This document shows positions 12,081 to 25,549 of a stretch of DNA of 58,000 nt, piece by piece. A program made the translations under genes and the position numbers. Under the pieces are notes generated by a model. That model had not been told where the DNA came from and ran no database searches. It saw nothing but the letters and a program-made list of their open reading frames with translations. Numbering within the stretch: position 1 is the first letter of the stretch; every line of letters begins with the position of its first letter. Source of the stretch: Adiantum capillus-veneris (Eukaryota; Streptophyta; Polypodiopsida; Polypodiales; Pteridaceae); the NCBI GenBank assembly GCA_014529385.2, contig CM043945.1, positions 93,140,112 through 93,198,111 of the forward strand, in the 5' to 3' direction.

Positions 12081-13355
12081 ATGACTACTGTGCGTTTTCT
12101 ATGTACATTGGAAGCTCATTTTGGTTGGGATGTACATCAATCAGACATTGTTACTGCTTTCTTGAATGGTGACATATTTGAGGAAGTTTATGTAACGCAG
12201 CCTTGCGATTTTGTCATAAAAGGACAAGAGGACAAAGTGTGCAAATGTAACAAGGCTTTGTATGGGTTGAAGCAATCTCCTCGTGCTTGGTATGAGAAAT
12301 CTGACACTCATTTGGTTAAACGAGGCTTTCGTAACAGTCCAACAGAAAGCACATTGTATGTAAAGCGTGAGGGTGATGTACTTCTCATTGTGGTTCTTTA
12401 TGTTGATGATTTGCTAATCACTCGACCAAATGAGAGACATATTGCTGAATTTAAGGCTGATTTGAATGCTACTTTCAAGATGAAAGATTTGGGGCTGTTT
12501 CATCCTTACTTGGGTATACAGTTTAAGCAGTGTGATGGTGGTATTGCCTTCTGTCAGAAAAGTTACATAGAGACATTGCTATGTAAGTTTGGACTTGAGG
12601 ATTGCAAACCTATTGCCACTCCCATGGAAACAGGTTTGAAGTTGAGTCTACATGATGCTAGCGATCTTGCTGATGTCACTCTTTACCAAACTGCTGTTGG
12701 CTGCCTCATTTATGTATGCAACACGAGGCCGGATATTCAGTTTGCAGTCTCACAGGTCAGCAGATTTATGCATAGCCCAGGGTCTAAGCATTGGCAGGCT
12801 ATCAAGAGGATTTTCCGCTACCTTAGTGGCACTTTACATCTTGGGTTGTTTTATCCCAAGGGGGGATCATTGCCGCCGGACTTACATGCTTTTTCGGACT
12901 CAAATTGGGCTGTTTGTTTTGACACGCGAGTGTCCACAAGTGGTTTTTGTTTCATGCTTGGCAGTTCATGTATATCATGGTTGAGCAAGAAGCAACCTAC
13001 TGTGGCCACTTCGAGTTGTGAGGCTGAGTACAGGGCAGTCTTCACAGCTACGGTTGAGTGTGTATGGCTCAAACGCCTTATGGATGATTTGGGTGTTGGA
13101 CAGGACACTCCCAACACTATCTACACTGACAGTCAGAGCGCATTGGCAGTTGCGAGGAACCAAGTTTTTCATGCTCGCACAAAGCACATTGAGGTGCATT
13201 ACCACTATGTGAGGGAGAGGCTCTCAGCAGGAGAGATCAGCTTGGCTTATGTGCCAACACAAGACAACCTTGCAGATCTTTTCACAAAGGCATTGTCTCG
13301 TGAGAAGCTTGAAGCTTTCCACCAAGCTTTGGGCTTACTCCCCTTTGTGGACTGA
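12081..13355 (+). pseudogene. pol: copia reverse transcriptase and RNase H (424-codon open part)
   Basis: This is the longest open frame of the element. RT motifs are DIVTAFLNGDIFEEVYVTQP (first catalytic Asp), ALYGLKQSPRAWYE and VLYVDDLLI (YVDD box, about 12400). RNase H follows with HAFSDSNWA, the STSGFCF segment, SSCEAEYRAV and YTDSQSAL, and ends with the TKHIEVHYHYVRE and ADLFTKAL motifs at the C terminus. Catalytic residues appear intact in this part. It is not a separate gene: it is the downstream part of a gag-pol polyprotein broken upstream, so it would not be translated in the normal way. Confidence 0.92.
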
Positions 13356-13419
13356 TCATGTCCTCAGGGCATGGCACTTCCCTTTACTCATGTGCCAGCT
13401 CTCGTTCACCGCATCACTC

Positions 13420-13430
13420 CAGGGGGGATT
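13420..13430 (+). promoter_or_regulatory. Polypurine tract of copia copy A
   Basis: CAGGGGGGATT lies directly before the 3' LTR, in the position where plus-strand DNA synthesis is primed. Confidence 0.85.
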
Positions 13431-13657
13431 TTTTACCATATACATGTGTTAGTGATGTGCGTGAACAAACTAGTACCGCCAGGGCATTTTTTCCCTCTTT
13501 AGGAGGTTTTTTCCCCCGTGCATTGTATATACGCCCATCACTCTAGGGCTATTTATCTTTCCATTGCACACTAAGTAATACACTCTCGATTGTGTGCCTT
13601 GAGCTTCCTTCGTCTTCTCCAAGCTATGTGTGTTTCTCTGCAACCCTAATTCCAACA
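13431..13657 (+). repeat. 3' LTR of copia copy A
   Basis: The LTR is 227 bp and aligns without large indels to 8494-8720, with about 12 differences by eye. The first bases read TTTTACC instead of TGTTACC, so the terminal TG has decayed. It ends with CCAACA and is followed by the TGAAC duplication. Confidence 0.95.
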
Positions 13658-13662
13658 TGAAC
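13658..13662. repeat. Target-site duplication TGAAC (right)
   Basis: Exact match to 8489-8493 directly outside the 3' LTR. Confidence 0.93.
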
Positions 13663-13856
13663 ATCTTTTGCACATATTGAAGCTAATTTGCACCAATCGG
13701 TAGAAGCTGCCGAATGTGTTTCTCCCTCTTTATGATTGAGAGAAGGGTTTTTCGAGTAATGCATGTGACCGATTAGAAGAGCACAACACTTGGTGAATGT
13801 GTCTGGTTTCAATAAGTAATATGGTGAGGATGAGACAGTTGAAGACAATGGGCTGC

Positions 13857-14111
<255 letters not shown>

Positions 14112-14112
<1 letters not shown>

Positions 14113-16551
14113 AAGTATGAAAATCCCCTTATAATTGAACATACTTAGACAATTGTTTTAAATAATACATTAAATAACAATATTTTAAAATAATGTGCTA
14201 TAGAATTCAATTAACATTTCATATACGGCAATACAACTTTCTGTATCTAATGGATAATATTGTCATTTAGATCATACATTTGATCTTTGATCATTACGAA
14301 TCGATATATTAATTTGTATCTCTGTGTGTCTACCCTTTGGGATGAGTTTCCACTACATCTACCTGAAGAAGAAATCCCCTTAATTTGCACCGCATGTTAA
14401 ACTCGTTGAGGCCTCAAATCGAGAGCACAAAATCTGGGGAAAACCATATGCACCCACCCTGTCGGCATCAGATCCCAACTTTAGCTATGCATAACCTAGT
14501 CACCATGACTCCAATTGATGCACCGTCAGTTCTTGCCCACTTTACATGTTGTACCCTACCTTGTTGACTTGAATTTGCAAAAATCCCACTGCACTTCAAC
14601 TTCCTCATGGCCTCAATAAGAGTACCCAAAGCCAAAAAAAAACACCAAATCCTCCACGATCATCATGAGCATCATGGTCATCAAAACTCAATTGGCTCTA
14701 ACTTTGCATCTGTAGCTCCGATCGACGTGTCCTCTCTTCCTGTTGGCTCCATACATTGTCCACTACCACTTCAAACCCCATCAAGCTCCAAAAAACCTGT
14801 GCAGATACATTTCACAATGCAATCAATCCGGCTCAGAACCGACCCCTGGCAAAACTTCAAACGATCATATATTTTGCCTTGTAGCTCCATTTGATGAGCC
14901 GTCTAGACCAGCTCCCTGAGTATCTCAAGCTCTTCAATCTTGAGTCAAAAACTAGCACTTCAAGACTCTTTACGTGCTATCCCATTTAACCCACTTTGAA
15001 GCCCTTCTCTCCTATAAAACTGCATGAGCCATACACATCCGCTGCCACTTACTGCCCAAGACTTTGGTACTTGCTTCAGCCCTTTGCCATGCACCTACTA
15101 GCTCGTACACTCCTGCTTGTGTCATCTTCCATGGTCGACCAACTTATGTTGCACCAACGTGTTTGGTTTCCACCGTCTTTGAAAGAAGCTTTGTTAATGT
15201 GTTTGGCTTCATCACTAAGCTAAAAAAAGACAAAAGACTATTGCTTCCCCTTACCTCAGCATAGTTCTCCAATGCTTGCTCCCCATAAAGTTGTTCCTTG
15301 ATTGAGCTAGTAAGTTCTATGTATGGAGCGTCCATAGGAAGAGCATCCATCCCACTCAAATTTGAGATTGTGCCATCTTTGACCGCCACCATGAACTTTG
15401 TAGAGAGAGATTTGTCCATAACATCAAACTCCTCTCCTATGTGATTGCTAGTTTTCTCTAGTGCAACTCTTCACTCCCAACCATGATAATGGCATGTAAA
15501 GCACTCCATGTTTGCTGCGCAACATGTTCACGTAGATATCTAACCCCAAAAATAATTTTCCTATTGGTAAAGGGAAAAGTTGCTTTGAATGAGGGAAAGA
15601 TTATAGTGCATGACATGATAATAGAGTTCAAGAAATAAGCATTAGATTTGAAAAATTAGATTGGAAGTGTTTAATTGAGTTTAAGAGAGTTAAGGGCATA
15701 TTATATTAACCCTAAAAGTTGTTAGTATTTTTTTAATAATTTTGAAATCGAGACTAAATTACTTTTAATTTTAATTTTTAATAATTATCTGAGAGGGTCA
15801 TTTTGGTTGTGTGATGTCAGTGTTACCAACATTACAAAAAACAATATTGGCATTACAAACCCAAAAGAAATCGTATGATCCACACTACAAAAGATCTTCG
15901 CATTATAAGCTAGCAAGCAGCCATTACAAACATAGATATTTGGGTACTATCAAATACATTATCCAAAGATAGTATAATATAGGTAATTAAAACTCGTTCC
16001 CAAACCAAGTATCCTTAGTTCACTTAGTTTACCAACCTAACAATTGACAAGTTTCACATCCATGGTGGCAAGACCATAAATCTTGGCCAACAATATGAAG
16101 TGGTATATTGCCATCACCGAGTTAATAATTTTTTCTCCTCATTGAACTAGTAAGCTAGACACCCTCAAGAAGCTTCTCCGTCGCGTACTTGATCGCACTC
16201 ACTACAATTGTTGAAAGGTCACTTACTTGGTGACATTGATCGTCATCAAGTTTGGACTCCAGCTCTCCCAGGTATGTAAACCCGTTATCAGCATAATTGA
16301 TGAGGCAGTCAATTTTGTCCTTAGTCTTCTATGGTGTCCTTGTAGTGTGCAAAGCCTCCTCATTCTCCAAGGTTGCTTTTGCAAAATTGAATGCATTCTT
16401 GATTAGAAAAAAATTGGTCCATGATGATGATGTCGTCATTGTGAAAAGTATAGCGAACCTCTTAAAGGAGAGAGAGAGGGATTGAGATCAAGAACAGGTA
16501 GAGTTAGAGAAAGAGAGTTGGTGTGTGAGAGCATGCAAGAAGAAGGGGGGC

Positions 16552-16553
<2 letters not shown>
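14112..16553. other. Gene-free stretch with a degenerate repeat block
   Basis: Between about 14455 and 14960 there are three diverged units, about 200 bp apart. Each has a TTTGC-like core followed by TAGCTCC (or a variant), GAT, then a GCACCGTC/GACGTGTC/GAGCCGTC-like block. A 91-codon minus-strand frame at 15144-15419 has balanced composition but no motif I recognise. The remainder is AT-rich with no gene seen. Confidence 0.45.

Positions 16554-16615
<62 letters not shown>
16554..16615. repeat. (GA)n microsatellite
   Basis: About 60 bp of near-perfect GA repeat, embedded in a wider purine-rich stretch from about 16460. Confidence 0.92.
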
Positions 16616-16619
<4 letters not shown>

Positions 16620-16794
16620 GTGTTGAGAGGGAGAGGTAATGTTCGAGGGAAATAAAGGGAGAGGTGCTTGGATTGAGAGAAAATAATGGCTATCAATTTT
16701 GTATTTATAGCTATTTTGCAAGAATGCACTTTTGATTAAACTAATAGTATTTGATAAAATTACCCTTTTCTTATAATTATATTAAAATTACATA

Positions 16795-17218
<424 letters not shown>

Positions 17219-17229
17219 CTCCTCTCTAC

Positions 17230-17610
17230 CTTCGTAGACCAATGGTCCACAAAGGGCATCCCCATGGGCAAAGGGTGGTCCCCGGATGCCCCTGTCTGCA
17301 AGCCAATCCATGGAAACACCACGTGGATCTCCACGCTAACCGCGCCAATCCATGTGACAAGCCACAGGGGTTCCTTGGCTTAGCTGGTGTCCATTGGTCT
17401 TGCCACACAAATCAAAAAAGTCCACATGGTTGGCCACGTGGACAGTCCTGCGGATGGGGATGTCCGCGAAACCGCCCTACGCCATGGGTCCACCCTCATG
17501 GACCATTGGTCCACGTGGGTATCCCGCATGGACTACCTGCCACCAGGAATCCACGCGGGGATGCCCTCATGATTGCTAGAGGAGGCCCTCATGACTATTA
17601 GGGAACCCCG
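17230..17610. repeat. GC-rich, palindrome-dense patch
   Basis: This block is markedly more GC-rich than its surroundings. It carries CCACGTGG three times (17319-17326, 17434-17441, 17511-17518), the palindrome GGACCATTGGTCC (17500-17512), several CCATGG and CCACATGG sites and repeated GATGCCC/GGGGATG words. It looks like strongly diverged short tandem repeats. Although CCACGTGG is the plant G-box core, the surroundings give no reason to call a promoter. Confidence 0.5.
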
Positions 17611-18630
17611 CCAATCCCCCCTTGTTGATGGATATTTTTTCTAGATCTGGGCCATGGAGCAAACCTAGATTAAGAAAAACCTAGCAAAGACTAAAGAGAT
17701 TGGGCTATCTACCATGCTCACCTCCCTATCAAACCCACACAATGCTCGGGCTGCAAATACTCAAGTATACTTCTTCAGACACAATTATGAACACACTGGT
17801 ATGTTTATTATCAATATCAATATGTAGAGAAAAAGACAGTACAAATGTGTGATTTATGTTTTCTATTATCATCAAATTTTCATTGATGTTTACAAAAATA
17901 TGGAAGAGAGACTTATCCGCAATTGAGACTTATACTCTAAATCTTGCCAAAACTTTTCTTCATGCATGTATCGAAACGATGTCATTTGTCGTCACAGTCT
18001 CGGAGGAATACTCTCCTTTGTTGAAATTCTGTTCATAGCTTCTCTCTTTCTCTCCCCTTCTAGATTGTGCAGGGTGGCCCATAAAGTGCGCCCCCTACTC
18101 TCACCCTCTCTCTATCTCACTCAGAGGGGATCTCTGTCACCGCTACTTTGCCTATTGGGAGCCTCCCTAGAGAGTGCTTTTTTTTTTTGCAAGCTTCTAA
18201 TTTAGAGCTTTCAAAGAGAATTTAAAGCTTTTTTATCATGATGCTAGTTTTTCATTTTAGCACCCAAAACAACATCTTTTTCAACAGACTATTAATCATA
18301 ATACAACAATACACTTGGATTGAAGAAATCAGTCCTAATATACTCTCTATTATTATCTCCATAGCAAACCATTTTAAAGTACACTATAATATAGACGGAG
18401 AATTGCCACTAGCTAGTGATTATGATTATAAATTCAATGCCACTAACCATTGTTCTAAGTGATTTTGAAGAGGCTTGTGTAATATGCTTTGTTAAATTAG
18501 TATATAGAAGACCAAGATACTATCTCTCCACTAAGCAAGTGCAAAATAGTAAAATTTAAAGAAATTAGAATCTTCATGCATCTACCAACGTAGAAGAAGA
18601 TGACCTTGGACTACACAACTTTTAGTAGTC
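17611..18630. other. Gene-free stretch
   Basis: No gene or element end was recognised. The sequence turns from GC-rich to AT-rich. Confidence 0.5.
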
Positions 18631-18914
18631 TAAACGGTGCCTCTATTGTGTCATTCACAACCAAAGCCTTCTTTTATACAATGGAAGTTAAAATTATGTC
18701 TTCATGCTATGCAATAGGTTGTGAGTGTCTTAAACAAAATACATTGCTAGGAACTACTATGTGAAGGGACTCTAAATGGTACCTCTATTGTTTCATTCAT
18801 AACCAAGCTTTTCTTCTATACTATAGAAGTTCACTTTAAGTTCTTTTTGCTATGCACTAGGTTGTGAGTGTATCAAATAAATCTATATAGTTAGGAACTA
18901 GTATGTAAATGGAA
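18631..18914. repeat. Tandem duplication, 142-bp unit
   Basis: TAAACGGTGCCTCTATTGTG at 18631 recurs as TAAATGGTACCTCTATTGTT at 18773. TCATTCAxAACCAA, GCTATGCAxTAGGTTGTGAG and TAGGAACTA follow in both copies in the same order. Divergence is by point changes and short indels. Confidence 0.85.
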
Positions 18915-20690
18915 TTATTGACTTCAAAGGGAGGCACTCAAAAATTGAGAGGAGAGAGCAAGCATTGTTAGCAAGAGAGAAAGTGTATGGAATTATTTTT
19001 ATTGTTTCTAACTACACTCTTTTATTTATTTTGACTCCTCTCTATTAAGATGCACAAATGTGAGATGTCACTCATCTAAACAACACCCATGACTGATAGA
19101 TGGTAGGAAAACTTGCCTTGATGCTACATACCCTTACTAAAACTACTCAATTACTTCAACTTACCTACAAAATGGTAAACACATTGAGGAGAACACACAA
19201 CCCTTACAAAAAGGGGGAGCCCTTCATTGTTAATTACTTTTATTTGTATCCATTATCCGAACTCACATGTGAGCATTCACTAAACAAGGAGATCGAGCAC
19301 ATTTGACACCATTATCCTAGGGAGGCTCCACATTGATAGTAATCCATTGAACATATTTTAAGACGTAGAGAAAGACTATGGATTTCTAATTTGATCATTA
19401 CCATCCAAAAAAAATGTGGATCCAAAAAGAGTGCACAATAATGTGATTCCTAAAGTAAAACCATTAGAAATAATTTCTAGTGTCCTAGAATTCACATAGT
19501 CTATTGATGCTTCTTACATGTGATATCAAACTTTGTTTTTTTCATCTATTGTAGCTCTAGCACAAGCCTTGCAAATAAGTAAATAAATATTGAGCTATGT
19601 TACATGAAATGGAGAAAAATTGTACTATGATCAAGTGCATGCTTCACAACCCCTTTTCCTTAAGAGACTTATGATTTATTTCTCACAATGCAATAGGAAC
19701 CTCTTCAATAATTGCAATTTTTCTAATTCTTGACAAATTCCCAATAGAAAACTCCTTATATTAAGCTCATATGCTATACTCATATTTTTGGGGTTCTCCC
19801 CATCATCCTCCCTTCCCTTGCACGGTTGAGGGGAAAAAAAATTACTATTGGTAAGTATGCACTTTGGGGTTTAAGCAAGCTCCTATTTAAATAAAGAAAA
19901 AACAATAATTATACTAAAAATCTTGCTAAAGGTGGAATATATATTAAAGTCAAGTATGGGACTTAAATACTCCAAAGGAAATATGTAATAAGCACGTGCG
20001 AACAAAATAAGGAATTAATAATTAGGTACATTTACAAAAAAAATGTACTTACATAAAGGCTTTTTTAATTGAGAAAGCAAAACTTTTCATACATAAGGGC
20101 TAGTTTTTTGAAAGAAAACATACATAAGGGGTACATATAATACTTGAAAATATACAGGTAAAAGATTGTTTCAATACCTCTTGTTTGCACACGCTATATA
20201 TGCAAATTTGACATAGTGGACTCCCTGGGGATATTTATACATTTGAAAATAGAATTTACATATGCTGCGTTAGCTCAAAAACTAAATCTTACTTTAGCTA
20301 CACCTTCTAGGGCATATTTTGAAAGCAATGCATTCTAAAATGCGATATTGTAATAGCAAATTCTCCCTAAGGTATTAGAGGCATGAAAAAGGCCCACCTA
20401 TTACAAGAGCACTACCTAGTGTCACGCCTATTTAAAGCTCTACCTAGTGTGACACCCATTATTGATGCAATATAGACATCATAATCCTTGTCATATTGTT
20501 TACAAAAGGACAGTTTACACTACTTGAAATACATAGCTTGGGAAAGTGCAATAATAGCCTTGTTATAGGAAACTAGAGAGAAACTTTAACAGAACTATCT
20601 TAGAATCTTATAGGAAATTGTAAATCATAAATTTTGGAGTATGTAGATTGTTTTGATTAAGTGAAGACATGCTGATCAAAACTAGCTCAA
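18915..20690. other. Gene-free AT-rich stretch
   Basis: No gene was seen. A small direct repeat of CTACCTAGTGTGAC-type sequence occurs near 20410-20460. The remainder shows nothing recognisable. Confidence 0.5.
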
Positions 20691-20756
20691 AATTATTTAT
20701 TGTGTAGGCACCATTTGGCCATAAATTATTTATTGTGTAGGCACCATTTGGCCATA
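20691..20756. repeat. Perfect tandem duplication, 33-bp unit
   Basis: Two identical consecutive copies, each beginning AATTATTTATTGTGTAGG and containing CACCATTTGGCC, at 20691-20723 and 20724-20756. The identity suggests a recent slippage or duplication event. Confidence 0.92.
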
Positions 20757-21743
20757 AAGTCTCCGTATAACAAGCACTGTAAGAAAAAAGAACAAATTTT
20801 ACATTGTAGGAACAATCCCAAGAGACCCAAGAAATATAAAGCACAAGTGTTGAACTTAAAACAATGGTGTTCCAAACTTTTCTCCTGGTCTATGAAGCCT
20901 TGGCTTTAAAATATTCATACAACAATAGCTCACAGGCCGATGTCTTGAATGTAGATAGTCTAGAAGCTTATAGAAGAATAACATTTTTAATGTTTGGGTG
21001 TTATAATTGCTAAGTGTTGAGCTCAAAGATCTAGCTCAAAACAATTTGGCTTCCAGATCTTCATATAGGAAGAGCTCACAAACTAGACGGGATAGTCTAA
21101 GAGTTCATAGAAAAAGAGTTCATAGACTGGATCCTTATAATAAGATTAGAAATCAAGGTGCAGTATTGAAGGTTTTGATTGCAACAAAAGTTTTCTAGCT
21201 AGGCATCTTTGCATTCGTAATTGTTGATGGTGTCATTAGCTACTTGTTTAGGGGTACTTTCAAACTTGCCATTGTGGTGCTAAATTCTTTGCTATTCTAC
21301 TATCATATTCTTTTATACATGTGTTGTGTAGTACCAATGCCATACTCAATTGTTCTTCCACAACTATCCAATTTCAAATATTCCCACTCACAAGTATCAA
21401 CCCCTTTTCTCAAGGTTTCCAAGGTCAAAAATATATGAGGATTGTGCTAAATTTGGTAGAATCGTTATCTAACATATCAATCTCAAAATTGAAGATTGTG
21501 CAGAGTTGTGCAGACGATCTTTCAGCTCTCAATGACATAATGAGTGAAAACTCTTCTTCCAAAAGTATGGGACCAAAACAGTTAAGAAAAAAAAGAAACT
21601 TCCCAAAATACTGCTCAAAATTTAGAAATTCTTAAAATACCCTTTATCAATTTTAATGCATTGCTCCAAATTTTGTGTCTTTCTAACAGTAGAGATCCAT
21701 CCTCAAGTGTCATATTTATATAAATTCTCAACATTGAGCTCAC
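20757..21743. other. Gene-free stretch
   Basis: No gene was recognised. The short open frames are without motif. Confidence 0.45.
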
Positions 21744-21884
21744 AAATAGAGGCATTTGTGTCTACTCATAATTATCCATTTTAGCTTGAGAGCCACAACT
21801 CCATCCAAAACCATAGTTTTGTCATGTTCGGTTGAGGGATAACTCATCTTCCTATCAAGAGCTATAAATTTTTAAGGTCTTTTT
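21744..21884 (+). repeat. Dispersed 141-bp direct repeat, copy 1
   Basis: Begins AAATAGAGGCATTTGTG and ends TTTAAGGTCTTTTT. It matches 24512-24652 in the same orientation with only a few mismatches and single-base indels. The two copies are about 2.77 kb apart. No terminal structure identifies the element type. Confidence 0.88.
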
Positions 21885-24511
21885 GGGAATTTTTGGAAAA
21901 ATACAAGGGGTATTGTTAGAATGTTTGGAGTTTGAGGTGTATTCTGGGAATTTTCCCTTTGAAATAAGTCTTCAAACGTTAGAAAAAAATGTTTTCGTTG
22001 GTCTTACAATTTTGAAAAAAGAAATTTTCACTCCGTGCATCGTTTGACATCTCGCAATTCGTCCACACGCAGAGAAGGATTGTGAGCTCTTCCCCTACAC
22101 AATCTTCATTTTTTAGGGGTATTTTGGTAGCTTTTTTGATAGAAAATAGAAACAATCAGAGGAAACGTGAGACCCTCCTACAAAATATTCAATATTTAAG
22201 GGTATTTGGTTAACTCTTCTGAGAGCAAATTGATAGTCATGAAGAAACGTGAGATCCGCGTGCACGGACGGATTGTGAGTTCTTGAACATGCAGCAACTA
22301 CAATGGACATTATAGATAGTTGTTGGCAGGGTGTTGATGTTAGCAACCAGAGGCCTGAGATGTCACAAAGTGTTTGCCAGATAGCTACTCCCGTTACACT
22401 TACAAATGGCAGAGGCCAAGGATCCTACTACACCTGATGGCGAGGTGGTGATAAACGGGGGGGAGCTACTATCAAAAACACAAACCCCACCAAGGACTTG
22501 GATCTTGTGCTTTGAGGGCAGGACGCTTTTCACATCTACAGATGACACTCTGTAGAGAATCATTGGTGTTTAATTGATTTCAACTGAGCAGTGGCATTGC
22601 AGGACCTCCTCACCATTAGTCGTGGTCGATTTGGCTTAACCTCAACCTCAACCTCCTCCCAACCCCCATACTCCAGAGATGTAATTTCCTATGCATGCCT
22701 TTTACCTCGCTACTTATAGTGGTTGCAGAACATGATCGTACAAACCCCACCGTTCTTCAAGGAGCAAGCGTGTTCAAGAAGGGATCATGAAGGCATTGCC
22801 TGCAAAAGAGTGCATGATTTGTGGCTACTTCACAGTGACGGTGGAGAGGTGTGCACACACATTGTGATGTCTTGTGTGTGTGGGTGTGTGTGTGCATGCA
22901 TGCACGTTCATGAAAACACATCTAGAATGTCCTAACAACCCTATACATATATTGATCACGATTTTGCAGATCGTTGAATGCGATGAACGTTGAGGTCAAA
23001 AATACCAGACGTTGTTTAGCTCCAATGTCAATGCTTGGAGGACTAAAAAGGGTACGTTGTTGCACAGGCGCCTGATGCCCAGATGGGTGCCATGCAGATG
23101 ATGATGTTCAACTCTTTGACTGCAGTCAAAGGGGCACAACTGCCATGGTTTCAAGCTTCAATTTTCACGTTTGACTTGAGGTGTTTGCACAACAATTAGT
23201 GACCATCACCAATTCTTTTTTAGATAGTAATTAACGGGCACAACTAACAACAAGGTGCTGGATGACGTAGTGAAGGGATTGATGCAGAGAGTATTAGTAT
23301 TACCGCACCCTGCATTTATAATGTAAGTCAAATACCTTCATTAAATATGGCCGCACTTTGAGACAAAGAAGAGTACAGAAGCCACCGTGATCATCCAAAA
23401 TCAGCCCATATATGCATTGGCAAGGAAGGCCTCTAAGAGCGATGCCTTCCAAAGTCTTTGAGCCTGTTGGATGCTTGTTATACATAGTCCATGTGCAATT
23501 TTTGCATTGGTTGATGCGTTCATGAGGTGCTTATTATAGATCTTCCAAGGCTGTGCTGGTGGGGAGCTACAAGAGTTTAGTCTACATTCTCCTCAGGGAG
23601 TGAGAGGATATGGTAGTAGGGAGCGGCCTTCCTATTGTGGAGAATCGAGCCTTGTCATTGCCAATCTTTTGCATTGTTTTCATTGGCATCCCTCTTGTTT
23701 TAGCATCCCAGAAGATGAGGTCATGCGGATGTCTAATTCTTGGTCTAATTTCATGCTGACTAAGCAATATTATTTTTAGCAACACCTTCCATCTGCTACA
23801 AAAACTTTTGTAGTCTTGTTTTACATGTATCTAATCTTCCAACCAAAAAAAAAAATTGTTGAGGGAAAATAACTATCTTATGCACGGTTAACTTCAACAC
23901 AAGGGTAAGTATTCAAGCCGTTAGTTCTTTGCCTTCAATCTATGGATAGAATAAGAAGAGGCTCAATAGATCATAAAACTCTATTGCAAACTTGCTTAGA
24001 ATAACCACTTCTTTGCAGTCTTGTCCACGTGCTCCACTCTTGCCTTTGTGCACCATTATGCCCTCTAGTAGAGGGCCCACATCAATTGAATTACGTAGCT
24101 GCCCATATTTTCCTACTCAATCACTGATCTGTGCCTTTATCAACTTTCATACATGCTAAAAGTTACGAGTTCAAATATTAGTTCTCATAGACTTTCACGC
24201 AGATCGCGATCACATAATAAAATCTACCATATTCACCTTCTCTGGGTCTAGTCAAAAACTTCTCCCTATGACAAAGCTCTGGGAACTCCTCCTAATGCTT
24301 TTAATGTTGAACATTGTTTGAACCCCTCCACTATTGACCATTGTTATCTTCTATGAATCCCATGTTATCGCCACGACGTTAGATGCCAAATGAGGCACAT
24401 AGATGGCCTATAGAGAATTACTCCAAAGGAACCAATCAATAATTGCCCAATAAGCGTGCTCAAAGGCCTACAAAGGCCATAGCCTTACAATAAATGGGAA
24501 AGTGAACAACC
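21885..24511. other. Gene-free stretch between the 141-bp repeats
   Basis: Between the two direct repeats I see short open frames without recognisable motifs (for example minus strand 22363-22563 and 23300-23485). There is a weak duplication around 22130-22260 sharing GAAACGTGAGA and GGATTGTGAG. No primer-binding site was seen directly inside either repeat, so I do not call an LTR element. Confidence 0.4.
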
Positions 24512-24652
24512 AAATAGAGGCATTTGTGTCTACTCATAATAATCCATTTTAGCTTGAGAGCCCACAACTCCATCCAAAACCATAGTTTTGTCATCTTCGG
24601 TTGAGGGATAACTCATCTTCCTACAAGAGCTAGAAATTTTTAAGGTCTTTTT
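24512..24652 (+). repeat. Dispersed 141-bp direct repeat, copy 2
   Basis: Near-identical to 21744-21884. It ends about 70 bp before a long CT microsatellite. Confidence 0.88.
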
Positions 24653-24716
24653 CAATTTAAAATACCCTTCTATATGTATATTATTTGTAAGTTTATAGGA
24701 GAAATTAACCCCTTCT

Positions 24717-24855
<139 letters not shown>

Positions 24856-24858
24856 ATC

Positions 24859-25053
24859 ATGCAAGCTCCATTGGCTATCATTCTCCTCACATTATTCATA
24901 GGTAGTACTCAATTAGCTTCCCCTCCCACTCAAGCATGCAATGGAAAAAGCTCACAAATTTATTATCCTCCTTCCTGGAGGGATTTAGTAAATCAAATGA
25001 GAATGTTTTCAAAGAAAAAAGGAAATATTATCTCTTTCTGTCGATCTACATAG
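24859..25053 (+). CDS. Small ORF with signal-peptide-like start (doubtful)
   Basis: A 64-codon frame starts MQAPLAIILLTLFIGSTQLA, which has the hydrophobic core and small residues expected of a secretory signal peptide. A short basic tail with a single Cys follows. The frame begins just after a microsatellite and ends before another. Chance hydrophobicity in T-rich DNA is an equally good explanation, and no homologous family comes to mind. Confidence 0.15.
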   Translation: MQAPLAIILLTLFIGSTQLASPPTQACNGKSSQIYYPPSWRDLVNQMRMFSKKKGNIISFCRST

Positions 25054-25186
25054 AGAACACTTCTCTCTCTCTCTCTTTCAACTCTCACACATTTCTAGCG
25101 AGCCTCTCTCTTTCCACTATAGGCAGCGCTATCTCTTTCTCTCCTTCTCGCAATTACTCTCTTTCTCTCAATATCGCTACAACAAA

Positions 25187-25345
<159 letters not shown>

Positions 25346-25549
25346 TTCGATCGCCATACAGCTCGGTAGTCCTCCTTCTCTCTCCTTCCCCTTCATGGAA
25401 GCCCACACTGCTCTCATTTGGGTGGATTTTCTCTGGCCCTCTTGGTGATATCTTTGAATCCATGGTTGATAGCTGACTTTCTTCACGTTGGATTGATGTA
25501 CATATTATGCCATACAATCACCTATTGCCTTGAATTCCTCTTTGTCATC

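Larger units (their letters stand above)
8494..13657 (+). mobile_element. Full-length Ty1/copia LTR retrotransposon (copy A)
   Basis: The element is 5164 bp long and bounded by two 227-bp LTRs. It is flanked on both sides by the 5-bp duplication TGAAC (8489-8493 and 13658-13662). It has a Met-tRNA-type PBS, a purine-rich PPT and domains in copia order: gag, protease, integrase, RT, RNase H. By eye the LTRs differ at about 12 of 227 positions (about 5 percent), so the insertion is not recent. Several stops (near 9204, 11064, 11841 and 12032) and frameshifts (near 9300, 10317, 11160 and 11295) break gag-pol. A second copy of the same family lies inverted at 32980-43643. Confidence 0.95.

Noticed and set aside
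15870-15900. CACTACAAAA, resembling the end of a CACTA transposon
   Set aside because: No matching inverted end and no 3-bp duplication were found; the word is short and AT-rich.
17319-17518. G-box promoter cluster for a nearby gene
   Set aside because: No gene starts nearby on either strand, and the motifs look like part of a decayed repeat.
23300-23790. Possible LINE RT tail on the minus strand
   Set aside because: Frames are broken and I could not find a defining RT or zf-RVT motif.
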